Assembly: GCA_963676515.1 (NCBI GenBank)
Contig: OY781061.1
Span: forward strand, 992,001 to 1,056,000
From: G963667145 sp963676515 [NCBI: Candidatus Cloacimonadota bacterium]
GTDB taxonomy: Bacteria > Cloacimonadota > Cloacimonadia > G963667145
Reading direction: 5' to 3'
Length of the DNA: 64,000 nt
The notes beneath the pieces were generated by a model, which had not been told where the DNA came from, ran no database searches, and saw nothing but the letters and a program-made list of their open reading frames with translations. How positions within the stretch are numbered: position 1 is the stretch's first letter; each line of letters starts with the position of its first letter. Positions 7,639-16,667 of the stretch are shown piece by piece. The position numbers and the translations under genes are program-made.

Positions 7639-8658
7639 TTAAAGAGATTCCAAAAACTTGTTGTAATCTTCTTCCGAGGCTGGAGTCACTATGTTTCCAG
7701 CTACGATCTCTTTTTTAAGATTTTCCACTTCGCTCAAAATCTCTGCTGGAACAAGGTTACTAGTGGTAGGTGCAATGTCCACGCCACCTTCTTTGATGCC
7801 ATAGACCACCGTCTTGCCACCTTGCCATTCTCCTTTGGTGAAAGATTCGGTCACTTTATAAATAGCACTTCCCACCTTTTTCATTGAGGAGGTGATAACA
7901 TTTTCTGGCGCGAGGTCGTTTTGATCTCTATCCACTCCGATAGCCATCTTGTTTTTCTCTTTGGCTGCTTCTATCACGCCATCTCCCACTCCGCCAGCTG
8001 CATGCATCACCACATCTGCACCGTTCTTATACATTTGATTTGCAATAGCTTTGCCTTTGGCAGCGTCAGAGAAGCTAGCTGCATATTGACTCAAAATCTC
8101 AATAGATGGATCTGCATACTTAGCTCCTGCCAAAAATCCAAACTTAAAGCGATGAATCACAGGGACATCCATACCGCCTACAAATCCGATAGTTCTGGTT
8201 TTGCTCATCTTAGCGGCAATAAACCCAGTCAAAAAACTAGCTTCTTGCTCTTTGAACATCACACAGACGATGTTATCAGGCACTTCTTTGCCATAGGTAA
8301 AATCAATAATACCATACTTTTGCTCTGGATTTTGGGTAGCTACTTGCATCACGATGTCCGCCATTTTGAAACCTATCGCCCAAATAATGTCGTTTTGTGC
8401 ATCTAGCAAAGTTTCCAGATTAGATTGATAATCGGCATCTTGTTTGGACTCGATGTAACTTACATCAACTTTCAAACCTTCTTTAGCCTTTTGCAGACCT
8501 TCCCAAGCCGACTGGTTAAAAGATTGGTCGTTCACGCCTCCCACATCTGTCACCATAGCCACCTTGAACTCCGCTTTCTCTTTGGCTTTCTCTTCATTGC
8601 ATCCAAAACAGATCAACGACAAGCCAACCACTAGCAATACAAAATACACTCTTTTCAT
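7639..8658 (-). CDS. BMP-family ABC transporter substrate-binding lipoprotein
   Basis: A 339-residue lipoprotein of the BmpA/PnrA/TmpC family, whose characterised members bind purine nucleosides for import. It has a signal peptide ending in ICFGC, then FKVAMVTDVGGVNDQSFNQSAW, the family start with the ligand-contacting D-x-S-F-N segment, and later GFVGGMDVPVIHRFKFGF. An AGGAG-type site precedes the ATG. It is the last gene of a leftward operon behind an ATPase and two permeases. Nucleoside specificity is inferred from the family and the operon layout. Riboflavin-type or other ligands are known in relatives. Confidence 0.92.
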   Translation of the reverse strand: MKRVYFVLLVVGLSLICFGCNEEKAKEKAEFKVAMVTDVGGVNDQSFNQSAWEGLQKAKEGLKVDVSYIESKQDADYQSNLETLLDAQNDIIWAIGFKMADIVMQVATQNPEQKYGIIDFTYGKEVPDNIVCVMFKEQEASFLTGFIAAKMSKTRTIGFVGGMDVPVIHRFKFGFLAGAKYADPSIEILSQYAASFSDAAKGKAIANQMYKNGADVVMHAAGGVGDGVIEAAKEKNKMAIGVDRDQNDLAPENVITSSMKKVGSAIYKVTESFTKGEWQGGKTVVYGIKEGGVDIAPTTSNLVPAEILSEVENLKKEIVAGNIVTPASEEDYNKFLESL

Positions 8659-8696
8659 ACTCTCTCTCCTTTTTTTTTGAAAAACCTGACAGCTTC

Positions 8697-9638
8697 CTAA
8701 ATCTTTTGTTCCTTTTCAAAAGGAATACCATCAGCCGACGGAGCTACCGCCTTTCCTACAAAATATATCAAAATAACTATCGTAAGCACATAAGGGAGCA
8801 TACTTAGCAAATCCATGGGAAGATGTAACTGGTGGAACTGCCCCAAGAAGATGACCAACGCTTGGGCAAAGCCAAACAAGAGGCACGCCCAAAGTGCTCC
8901 AAAAGGTTTCCACTTACCAAATATCATCGCCGCCAAAGCGATGAAACCTTGCCCTGAAACCAAGGTAGGACGGAAGTTGGATACTATCGCCAGACTCAAA
9001 GAAGCACCCCCAAATCCCGCTAGCACTCCCGAAATCGTCACCGCACAGTACCTAATTTTTACAACATTTATCCCCACGGTCTGAGCAGCCACAGGATGCT
9101 CTCCGACAGCTATCAAGCGAAGTCCGATCACCGTCTTATTAAAAACATACCAAATCAAAATCACAAAAAATAAAGCTATGTAAGTCGTCGCATACATATT
9201 ATCAAAAATGTAGTAGAAAAAAGAGCTCTCGGGAAATAAACCCGACAAGACTCGAGGCATTTTGTTTGTAAGAGATATAGACGGAGTGGTCGTCGCTCCA
9301 TTAAAAAATATCCGCGAGAGGAAAAGTGCTAACCCAGGACCGATGAAATTAAGAGCTACTCCCGAAATCACTTGATTGGCAGAGAAACTAACGCAGGCTA
9401 CCGCATGAAGCAGACCCATCAATCCGCCAGCTATCCCTGCACACACAAAAGCCAGAAAAGGACTGCCAAAGTAAAATCCACAAGTGGCTCCGATAAAAGC
9501 CCCGATGACCATCATACCCTCTAGACCTAGGTTGATGACTCCTGACTTCTCGCTGACCACGCCAGCAAGAGCACTATACACCAAAGGTGTCGCATACATA
9601 AAGGTCGTTCCCAAGATTAAAGCTACATTATCTAACAT
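8697..9638 (-). CDS. ABC transporter permease (nucleoside type, second subunit)
   Basis: The 313-residue polytopic protein belongs to the BPD_transp_2 (LivH/RbsC-like) family. It carries the typical GVVSEKSGVINLGLEGMM segment near the N-terminus and GFAQALVIFLGQ near the end. The start is placed at the ATG at 9638, giving MLDNVALILG; the longer frame from 9710 lies inside the preceding permease gene. It overlaps that gene by 11 bp, which suggests coupled translation. It probably forms a heterodimer with the product of 9628-10761. Confidence 0.92.
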   Translation of the reverse strand: MLDNVALILGTTFMYATPLVYSALAGVVSEKSGVINLGLEGMMVIGAFIGATCGFYFGSPFLAFVCAGIAGGLMGLLHAVACVSFSANQVISGVALNFIGPGLALFLSRIFFNGATTTPSISLTNKMPRVLSGLFPESSFFYYIFDNMYATTYIALFFVILIWYVFNKTVIGLRLIAVGEHPVAAQTVGINVVKIRYCAVTISGVLAGFGGASLSLAIVSNFRPTLVSGQGFIALAAMIFGKWKPFGALWACLLFGFAQALVIFLGQFHQLHLPMDLLSMLPYVLTIVILIYFVGKAVAPSADGIPFEKEQKI

Positions 9639-10761
9639 TCTTTTCCCCTTTTTTCTCAAAAATTGAAAAGATAAATGGTATAATCTTGGGCATAGCCACG
9701 AAGAAGACAATGACTCCCATAACGATGTTTATTATCTCAAAAGGTGCTCCCATCAAAGGTTGGAGCTTCGTCCCTCCGTATTTGAGAGCACCAAAAAATA
9801 ACCCTGCCCATAGATTACCCACAGCACTGCAACCGCCTATGAGTGCCACGGCTATCCCATCAAAGCCATACCCTTCCATCATGGAGAGGATGCTAATATT
9901 GTGAGACACAGCCATCACCTGCAACGCTCCTGCCAAACCAGCAAGAGCACCAGAGATAAACATCGAGGTGACAAAACTTTTGTTCACATCTATTCCACCA
10001 AATCTAGCGGAGTCGGAGTTAAAGCCTACAGCTTTCAGCCGATAGCCTAGTGTGGTCTTATTCAAGATAAAGTAGACAAAAATTACTGCCAGAATAGCAA
10101 TAAATATCCCCGCATTCGTAGGAGCTCTCAGTATTCCTTTGCAAATCGGATGTCCAGAAAGCCACAAGATTCCTTCTTTACTCATCTTGAAATTATCAAA
10201 AAAAGTGATTACCGCCGAATCGAAAATAGATTTTGTCTGCTCGCTGTTGGGTTTAGCTAGCCAAGACAAACGCACAAAATAGTTTCTAAGATAAAGGGCT
10301 ATCCAGTTCATCATAATGGACGATATCACCTCGTGCACTCCATAATTCGCTTTCAAAAAACCGATTACCGCTCCAAAAATCCCTGTGATGATTATCGTCA
10401 GCAAGATAATAAAAGGAATGTGCAGATAAAAAGGCATCTGGAAAAGTGAGCCAAAAATAGCGGCAACAATAGTTCCCATAATGAATTGACCCTCAGCTCC
10501 AATATTAAACAGCCCCGTGCGAAAAGCAAAAGTAACCGAAAGTCCCGTCAAGATAATCGGTGTGGACTTAACAATTGTGTAGCTAAAGTAGCTAATCTTG
10601 CCAAAAATTCCCCACAGGATAATCCTGTAGGCTTCAAAAGGATTGTAACCAGAGATGAGAAGAACGACTCCTCCACTAACAAGCCCTATCAAAATCGAAA
10701 TAAAAGGAAACAACTTAGGATTATTTTCGACCATATTTTTAAATTTACGCAAAAAAACCAT
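9628..10761 (-). CDS. ABC transporter permease (nucleoside type, first subunit)
   Basis: The 377-residue inner-membrane protein is of the BPD_transp_2 family. The segment FAFRTGLFNIGAEGQFIMG is the hallmark of YufP/NupP-type permeases, and GCSAVGNLWAGLFFGALK is conserved near the C-terminus. It sits 3 bp after the ATPase gene and overlaps the next permease. Together the two permeases would make the membrane channel of the importer. Confidence 0.92.
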   Translation of the reverse strand: MVFLRKFKNMVENNPKLFPFISILIGLVSGGVVLLISGYNPFEAYRIILWGIFGKISYFSYTIVKSTPIILTGLSVTFAFRTGLFNIGAEGQFIMGTIVAAIFGSLFQMPFYLHIPFIILLTIIITGIFGAVIGFLKANYGVHEVISSIMMNWIALYLRNYFVRLSWLAKPNSEQTKSIFDSAVITFFDNFKMSKEGILWLSGHPICKGILRAPTNAGIFIAILAVIFVYFILNKTTLGYRLKAVGFNSDSARFGGIDVNKSFVTSMFISGALAGLAGALQVMAVSHNISILSMMEGYGFDGIAVALIGGCSAVGNLWAGLFFGALKYGGTKLQPLMGAPFEIINIVMGVIVFFVAMPKIIPFIFSIFEKKGEKNVR

Positions 10762-10764
10762 AAT

Positions 10765-12285
10765 TTAAAAGCCTCCCGACATCATCAAGCCAATTTGATT
10801 CCTGTCTGCATCTTCTGCGTCCACGATCCCCACGATTTTCCCAGCGTGGATGACAGCGATCCTATCAGAAAGTGCCAGCACTTCGTCCAACTCCAAAGAG
10901 ACCAAAAACACCGTTTTCCCATTTTTCTTATGATCTAACAAAGATTTCTGAATATACTCGATAGCACCCACATCCAATCCCCTAGTCGGCTGACAAGCGA
11001 TCAACAAATCGGGCGAGGCATCAATCTCTCTAGCTAGGATGACTTTTTGCTGATTGCCCCCAGAAAGATCCCGAGCTAACTTGTTTTCATCTGTAGGTCT
11101 CACATCAAAACTCTTGATCAATCTTTTCGCAAAACTCTTTATTTTCCCCTTTTGCAAGATAAATCTATGCGAGAAATTTTTCGAGTTGTAAATTTCCAAA
11201 ACCATATTGTTCTGCACCGAAAAATCTAAAACCAAACCATGCTTTTGCCGATCACTGGGGATATGCCCGATACCGCTTCTGTAGATTTCCTTGGGAGTAT
11301 CGCCGGTAATCCTCTTGCCTTCCTTCTCCACCTGACCGCTCTCTATCGGCTTTAGCCCCGTAATCGCCTTTACCAGCTCATCCTGACCATTGCCATCGAT
11401 GCCCGCTAAGCCCAGAATCTCGCCTTTGTAGATAGTCAAATCCAGGTGATCAACAGCCAAAAGATTCTTCTCATTCCTAACGCACAGCTTCGTGATTTTT
11501 AAAAGCTCCTCTTGAGTCTTCGGCTTTTCACCTTTGTCCACATTCAGCAAGACAGCTCTACCAACCATCAGCCTCGCCATCTCTTTTATCGAGGTGTCCG
11601 CCACACTCACGGTCTCTATCACTTTACCTTTGCGGATCACCGTGCACTTGTCAGCTAGCTCTTTAATCTCTTTGAGTTTATGGGAAATAAAAATAACGCT
11701 TTTCCCCTCTGCCGTCAGCGATTTCATAATCTTCCCCAATTCTTGGATTTCCTGAGGAGTCAAGACAGCAGTAGGCTCGTCCAAAATCAAGGTGTTAGCA
11801 TTCCGAAAAAGAGCTTTGAGGATTTCCACTTTTTGCTGCATCCCCACAGATATTTGATTGATTGTGGCGTCGGGGTCGATATTCAGTTTGTACCTTTGCG
11901 AAAGAGCCACGATTTTTTCTTTAGCTTTTTTGTAATCCAAAGCTCCATAACCTTTGGTAGTCTCCGAGCCGAGGATAATGTTCTGGATCACAGTAAAAGG
12001 CTTGACCAGCATAAAATGTTGATGCACCATACCTATTCCGTGAGCGATAGCATCGGCAGGAGAAGCGAAAACCACCTTTTTACCATCTACCAATATCGAG
12101 CCACTGGTAAGGCTGTACAAGCCATAAAGCATATTCATCAAGGTTGATTTGCCAGCACCATTCTCACCCAAGATAGCTAAGATTTCTCCTCTTCGCACCT
12201 GCAAATTTATCTTGTCATTCGCGACAAACGCACCAAACATCTTGGTGGCTTCTCGCATCTCTACGGCTATGGTTGTTTCTTTCAT
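10765..12285 (-). CDS. ABC transporter ATPase with two nucleotide-binding domains (nucleoside type)
   Basis: The 506-residue protein is of the sugar/nucleoside (RbsA/YufO) class. Domain 1 has GENGAGKSTLMN near residue 40 and a signature replaced by SVGMQQKVEI. Domain 2 has the degenerate P-loop GIDGNGQDEL and a good signature LSGGNQQKVILARE. One active and one degenerate site is usual for this class. First gene of the operon ATPase-permease-permease-lipoprotein. A TTGACA lies about 60 bp upstream (12346-12351). Confidence 0.93.
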   Translation of the reverse strand: MKETTIAVEMREATKMFGAFVANDKINLQVRRGEILAILGENGAGKSTLMNMLYGLYSLTSGSILVDGKKVVFASPADAIAHGIGMVHQHFMLVKPFTVIQNIILGSETTKGYGALDYKKAKEKIVALSQRYKLNIDPDATINQISVGMQQKVEILKALFRNANTLILDEPTAVLTPQEIQELGKIMKSLTAEGKSVIFISHKLKEIKELADKCTVIRKGKVIETVSVADTSIKEMARLMVGRAVLLNVDKGEKPKTQEELLKITKLCVRNEKNLLAVDHLDLTIYKGEILGLAGIDGNGQDELVKAITGLKPIESGQVEKEGKRITGDTPKEIYRSGIGHIPSDRQKHGLVLDFSVQNNMVLEIYNSKNFSHRFILQKGKIKSFAKRLIKSFDVRPTDENKLARDLSGGNQQKVILAREIDASPDLLIACQPTRGLDVGAIEYIQKSLLDHKKNGKTVFLVSLELDEVLALSDRIAVIHAGKIVGIVDAEDADRNQIGLMMSGGF

Positions 12286-12345
12286 ACTTTTACCTTAATC
12301 TCCAGCTTAGACTAACCTCGCTAATTTCGCAAAGACAAAAGAAGA

Positions 12346-12351
12346 TGTCAA
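12346..12351 (-). promoter_or_regulatory. possible -35 box of the BMP ABC operon
   Basis: A perfect TTGACA lies on the minus strand about 60 bp before the ATPase start. At 17-18 bp spacing the -10 position reads GAAATT or AAATTA, which is weak, so the call rests on the -35 match and position only. Confidence 0.35.
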
Positions 12352-12569
12352 GCTAAAAAAAACGCTGAAAACAAACCCCTACTTTCCCATCAGCTCTTGA
12401 ACTCTTTTGTTTTGTCTTCTATTTGCTTGACAAGTACGGCTGACGAGGGGATGGTGTGGCTTGGAGAATGTGGGTAACGAGAGATTGTGTAAGATGTAAT
12501 AATTATGACTATAAATCTATGGAACAACTATTGTCGATTACATTTTATATATTGACATACATTTGTGTG
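12352..12569. other. non-coding gap between ABC operon and O-acylation pair
   Basis: About 220 bp with no supported gene. Near 12430 a plus-strand TTGACA with downstream GGATGG recalls the repeated element at 7.5 and 15.0 kb, but the match is short. No riboswitch-like structure was recognised upstream of the transporter. Confidence 0.3.
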
Positions 12570-13400
12570 CTATTTTACAAGCTCGTTTTTGTATTTTACA
12601 GTATAATTTTCTGGATGAATCAAATGCGTCCCATCATAAAATTCGATGCTATCCAAATATATGATTTTATTAAAATAATTTTCAAATTCTTGAGCAAGAT
12701 CAGCTTTTGCAAACTCATTAGTATCAAATCTTTCAATCAATTCCCTTTTTTGAGAACTTGTTGGAGTTGGTAAAATCGTTAGTTCAAAATTATGTTTAGT
12801 TGAAAGTTCTTTTATCTTAATTAAATATTCTATCGAAATAGGTGACAAAAAAGTATAGTTAACTTCTTTAGTTGGGATAAATTTAGGAGCCCAAGTAGTA
12901 ACAAGAATATGTGGTATTTTAGTAAATTGATGATATGGTATTTTTTTTATTTGTTGTTTTACTGTCTCAGTAAATAAAGAATCATATTCTGAGCTGTAAA
13001 ATGGTTTTAAAAAATAATGGTATGTAAATACTTGATCTAAATTATTTTTAAAAGAGAAAGGAGTAAGAACCATATATGCTTTCTCTATTTTATTCCCAGT
13101 TTTTAAATAGTTGTTTAGCAATAAATATTGTCCAACTACTCCAATAGCTTGATTGCATGCCAATGAATTTATTCCATCATTATTAGTTCTATTTGAGAAA
13201 AGCTGATTGCCCACACTATCACCAATTAGCAAGATTTTGGACTTATTTTTTCTCTTGCTCTTTTCAATTGAATAGTAAATTTCATTACCTGGACAACCAA
13301 TCAAATATAATTTAGTAAATACAATAATTCCAGAAAGAATCTCAATAAAAACAACAGCTAGAAATAGAAACAGTATAGTTTTTTTAATAAATTTTTTCAT
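12570..13400 (-). CDS. SGNH-hydrolase-like membrane-anchored protein, partner of MBOAT acyltransferase
   Basis: The 276-residue protein has one N-terminal membrane segment (about 8-30) and then a periplasmic domain with the SGNH block I motif LLIGDSVGNQ (serine in GDS) and the C-terminal catalytic DGTHLIHPENY (D-x-x-H). Such proteins (AlgJ/AlgX/DltD-like in layout) take acyl groups from MBOAT partners and place them on a polymer. Its start is 6 bp after the MBOAT gene, so the two are co-transcribed. The polymer acted on is unknown. Both genes look AT-richer than the metabolic genes around them. Confidence 0.72.
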   Translation of the reverse strand: MKKFIKKTILFLFLAVVFIEILSGIIVFTKLYLIGCPGNEIYYSIEKSKRKNKSKILLIGDSVGNQLFSNRTNNDGINSLACNQAIGVVGQYLLLNNYLKTGNKIEKAYMVLTPFSFKNNLDQVFTYHYFLKPFYSSEYDSLFTETVKQQIKKIPYHQFTKIPHILVTTWAPKFIPTKEVNYTFLSPISIEYLIKIKELSTKHNFELTILPTPTSSQKRELIERFDTNEFAKADLAQEFENYFNKIIYLDSIEFYDGTHLIHPENYTVKYKNELVK

Positions 13401-13406
13401 ATTTGA

Positions 13407-14855
13407 TTAAAATTGAAAGTAAATAAAACCTTGTTTATCACCCTTAAAATAGAATATAAAAAAAACAATGGTTAAATAATAAATCCATCTCATAACTATT
13501 TTTCTTTTTAGAAAAAATTTGGCAATTGCATACTGCTCTTCTCTTCCTTTCCACTCAACTAAAACAAAAGCCGTTACCAAAATTATTGTTGTTAAAGCAC
13601 TTTTCATTCTGGTAAATTTGGGGATTGCAAATAGTGATGCTGAGAATATTTCAGAAATATAACTTAGTGCGTGTCCAATATTATTTGCCCTAAAGAATAT
13701 CCAAGCAAAAACCGTCAAACCAAATGTTAACAAAATAAATAAAAATTCTTTTATGCTAGGGAAAAAAAATCCATGAGCTACTGTTTCAATATTATTACGA
13801 TTTTTGTTGGTTAATAAAAGTGGTAAGAAGTAAATGGCATTCAAGACTCCCCAAACAATAAATGTCCAATTCGCACCATGCCAAAATCCGCTGACAATAA
13901 AAATAATGAAAGTATTACGAACTTTCATCCAAGTACTACCTCTACTTCCACCAAGGGGAATATACAGATAATCCCTAAACCAAGTTGATAAGGAAATATG
14001 CCAACGCCTCCAAAATTCTGCAATATCTCTTGAAAAGTAAGGAAAGTTAAAATTTCTCATTAAGTCAAAACCGAAAAGACGAGAAGTCCCAATTGCAATG
14101 TCTGAATAGCCAGAAAAATCTCCATAAATTTGAAAAGTAAAAAATAAAGCACCAAGAACTAATGTACTACCGTTTAAATTTGCCGAATTGTTAAATATTT
14201 GATTTGCAAATACAGCACAGTTGTCAGCAACAACCATTTTCTTAAATAAGCCCCAAAGTATTTGTCGCATACCATCAACGGCTTTTGAATATTCAAAAGT
14301 CCGCTTTTTATAAAATTGCGGCAGTAAATGAGTTGCTCGTTCAATAGGTCCAGCAACCAATTGAGGGAAGAAGCTAACAAATGCCGAAAAGGCAACAAAG
14401 TCTTTAGTTGGTTCTAATTTTCTTTTATAAACATCAATAGTATAACTCAATGTTTGAAAAGTATAAAAACTTATTCCTACTGGCAGAATAATGTTAAGTG
14501 AATTTGCTTTTATCTCAAACCCAAAGAATGAAAAAGCTGTTATAAAATTGTCTAAGAAAAAATTGTAATATTTAAAGAAACCAAGAAAACCAAAATTAAC
14601 TAAAATACTTGTCCAAAGTAAAATTTTTCTTTTGGCTTTATCTTCTTCTATTCTTAGTCTTCGACCAACAGTATAGTCAACAACGGTGCTAAAGAATATC
14701 AGCGACAAAAATCTCCAATTCCACCAACCATAAAACACATAACTTGCTATAACTATTAGAAAGTTTTGCAGTTTTATGTTGCTGTTTGTCACAAACCAAT
14801 AAAGTATAAAAACTATCGGTAAGAATATTGCAAAATCAATTGAATTAAAAAACAT
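13407..14855 (-). CDS. MBOAT family O-acyltransferase (AlgI/DltB type)
   Basis: The 482-residue, multi-spanning protein carries the MBOAT hallmarks: FWRRWHISLSTWFRDYLYIP (C-terminal half) and SGFWHGANWTFIVWG, which contains the catalytic histidine. Members such as AlgI, PatA and DltB move acyl groups (usually acetyl) across the inner membrane for attachment to alginate, peptidoglycan or teichoic acid. With the SGNH-type gene immediately downstream it forms a two-gene O-acylation module. No polymer-synthesis gene is adjacent, so the substrate cannot be named. Confidence 0.93.
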   Translation of the reverse strand: MFFNSIDFAIFLPIVFILYWFVTNSNIKLQNFLIVIASYVFYGWWNWRFLSLIFFSTVVDYTVGRRLRIEEDKAKRKILLWTSILVNFGFLGFFKYYNFFLDNFITAFSFFGFEIKANSLNIILPVGISFYTFQTLSYTIDVYKRKLEPTKDFVAFSAFVSFFPQLVAGPIERATHLLPQFYKKRTFEYSKAVDGMRQILWGLFKKMVVADNCAVFANQIFNNSANLNGSTLVLGALFFTFQIYGDFSGYSDIAIGTSRLFGFDLMRNFNFPYFSRDIAEFWRRWHISLSTWFRDYLYIPLGGSRGSTWMKVRNTFIIFIVSGFWHGANWTFIVWGVLNAIYFLPLLLTNKNRNNIETVAHGFFFPSIKEFLFILLTFGLTVFAWIFFRANNIGHALSYISEIFSASLFAIPKFTRMKSALTTIILVTAFVLVEWKGREEQYAIAKFFLKRKIVMRWIYYLTIVFFIFYFKGDKQGFIYFQF

Positions 14856-15010
14856 AAATTACATCTATCATTAATACTTAATTGTTATCATTTTGTTCTT
14901 CCCTGTGTCTTAAAATTATTCTCTCCAAACAACTCATCTCTTTATTTCTCCTTTCTCTTCCACAACCAAAACACCCGCCATCTCCTGTCAACCCCTTTTC
15001 TCTTCCAAAA
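14856..15010 (-). promoter_or_regulatory. gap containing a repeated TTGACA element (copy at 15.0 kb)
   Basis: On the minus strand TTGACAGGAGATGGCGGG followed by TGTTTTGGTTGTGG aligns with the element at 7505-7557 over about 50 bp, including GGTTGTGG. It lies upstream of the MBOAT gene and may be its promoter region. The -10 box is not evident. Confidence 0.35.
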
Positions 15011-16000
15011 TCATCCCCAGAAGAAAAGAGAAATAGCCCCCACCAGCAAGCCCAGAGCGAAGTTTATCGACTTTATGAGGAAGAAATCTTTTTTACTTTC
15101 CGCTAGCAGTGGCAACATCCCGTGTCCATCTTGCACTACTGAGTTCGCCAGCAAGATAGGGAATGGCAACATCTGTGCATAAAAAAGCGTTACAAACACG
15201 ATGTTCGGTCCCGACTCGGGCAGTATGCCCACGCTGCACGCCAGCAGCAGTAGCCACCACTTATTGGCGGTAATCCAGCTTTGCACATCCACATATTGCA
15301 CGGCGAAATGGGTCAAGAGCATAAAGCCCCATGTCCAAAGGAAAATCTTCCCCAGATGCTTGCGGACGATGTGCTTTAGGATGTGGACTTTGAGGAAATG
15401 TTTGCTGGAAAAAATAATCAGGAAAAAATGCAGACAACTCAAGCAGAGGAAAACGACTTTGAAGCTCCCATTACCACCTAAGCGAGTGAAAAAGCCCAGT
15501 GCTATCAGGAGCAAAGCCATGCACAGGAAGCAAACCTTCGCCACCGACATCTGCAGGGTAAGTATCGCCTTGTGCTCCTCCTGATGGATGTCCAGAGTGC
15601 AGCACTTGGGCGAATTGACGAAGAGCTTGTCTGTAATGAAGCCAGCGACGAGGCCCAAGCCAAAGAGCAAACAAAAGAGCCAGAGGGCAACTTGAGGCGT
15701 GAGACTAAGCAAGATGAACGCCTCATCACCGCAAGTAGCGACCATGCAAGCAACTATCGCCCCTAGACTAATGAGCCCGTGAGTATAGAGGGTCACGCAG
15801 GCAAAAGCACCCACACAACCGGGAATTACCCCCAGTAGAGCCGCGAAGAGGTAACCAAACCATTTGCTTTGGGACAACAGGCAAGCCCATTTGCCATAGG
15901 CGATGGTGTGCAGATACTCCGTGAAACTCATCATAAAGTAAACCAAGATGCAGATAGTCAGAGCGTGAAAGGTGACATCGCTCACAGCAGAGAGCCACAT
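15011..16000 (-). CDS. putative 10-TM heavy-metal exporter (ArsP_2-like)
   Basis: The 329-residue polytopic protein has GVIPGCVGAFACVTLYTHG, ATCGDEAF, GILPESGPNIVFV and NSVVQDGHGMLPLL. These paired, inverted half-motifs match the 'putative 10TM heavy-metal exporter / manganese transporter' family (PF11449 by recollection). A cysteine-histidine-rich cytoplasmic loop (KCCTLDIHQEEH) sits mid-protein and could bind metal. It starts 1 bp after the O-methyltransferase stop, as third gene of the antiporter operon. The transported ion is not established. Confidence 0.75.
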   Translation of the reverse strand: MWLSAVSDVTFHALTICILVYFMMSFTEYLHTIAYGKWACLLSQSKWFGYLFAALLGVIPGCVGAFACVTLYTHGLISLGAIVACMVATCGDEAFILLSLTPQVALWLFCLLFGLGLVAGFITDKLFVNSPKCCTLDIHQEEHKAILTLQMSVAKVCFLCMALLLIALGFFTRLGGNGSFKVVFLCLSCLHFFLIIFSSKHFLKVHILKHIVRKHLGKIFLWTWGFMLLTHFAVQYVDVQSWITANKWWLLLLACSVGILPESGPNIVFVTLFYAQMLPFPILLANSVVQDGHGMLPLLAESKKDFFLIKSINFALGLLVGAISLFFWG

Positions 16001-16001
16001 A

Positions 16002-16667
16002 TCACTTCCTCCTTATCAGTGCCAAGCCATCGGCAATCGCCAAGACGCAGTAATCGATAGCAGGATTGCTCTTTAGAGCAGCGTTGAAATCTCGCAACTT
16101 GGGAGCGGTGCGATTGTCGTCTTGCAGCACTCTGCCCGAGAGCAGCAGATTATCCACGACCAGCACGCCTCTCTCGTGCAACATCGGCAAGCACAACTCC
16201 AGATAACGCAGGTAGTTAATCTTGTCGGCATCCAAGAAAATAAAGTCGAACCTTTGCCCTTGCAACCGCATCAGGCTCTCTTCTGCTGGAGCGAGCATCT
16301 GGGTAATCTTGGAGGCAACTTTCGCCAGCACCCAGTGCTTTTGGGCAACAGGAGAGAAATCGCTTTTGTAATCCAGCGTAATGACACTGCCCTCTGGTGG
16401 CGTGTGCAGAGCCGCCAGCATTGCACTATATCCCGTGAAAGTACCGATGTCTAGGCAATTTTTGGCATGCAACAGGCGGATAAGAAATCCCAGAAAATGC
16501 GATTGCTCTACGCTAATCATGAAATGCGATTGCCGCACTCGCCTGATAGTCTCACTCCGCAGAGCTTGCAAGCGTGGATGTTCGGGCAAAGACAAGCCTT
16601 GCAAATAATCGTAAAGCTCTGTCGTAATAATTTTCCCGTCTTTGCGACTATTTTCGGAAAACTTCAT
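16002..16667 (-). CDS. class I SAM-dependent O-methyltransferase (CCoAOMT family)
   Basis: The 221-residue protein shows CLDIGTFTGYSAM (SAM-binding motif I, 71-83), an acidic residue ending the next strand (VITLDYKSD), the metal-binding segment FIFLDADKINYLRYL and VVDNLLLSGRV. This is the caffeoyl-CoA/catechol O-methyltransferase (family 3) pattern. It overlaps the 3' end of the antiporter gene by 20 bp. Bacterial homologues methylate catechol-type substrates and some modify tRNA, so the substrate is open. Confidence 0.9.
   Translation of the reverse strand: MKFSENSRKDGKIITTELYDYLQGLSLPEHPRLQALRSETIRRVRQSHFMISVEQSHFLGFLIRLLHAKNCLDIGTFTGYSAMLAALHTPPEGSVITLDYKSDFSPVAQKHWVLAKVASKITQMLAPAEESLMRLQGQRFDFIFLDADKINYLRYLELCLPMLHERGVLVVDNLLLSGRVLQDDNRTAPKLRDFNAALKSNPAIDYCVLAIADGLALIRRK

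Noticed and set aside
12286-12569. Possible purine riboswitch upstream of the nucleoside-type ABC operon
   Set aside because: I could not find the three-way junction or the conserved loop sequences.
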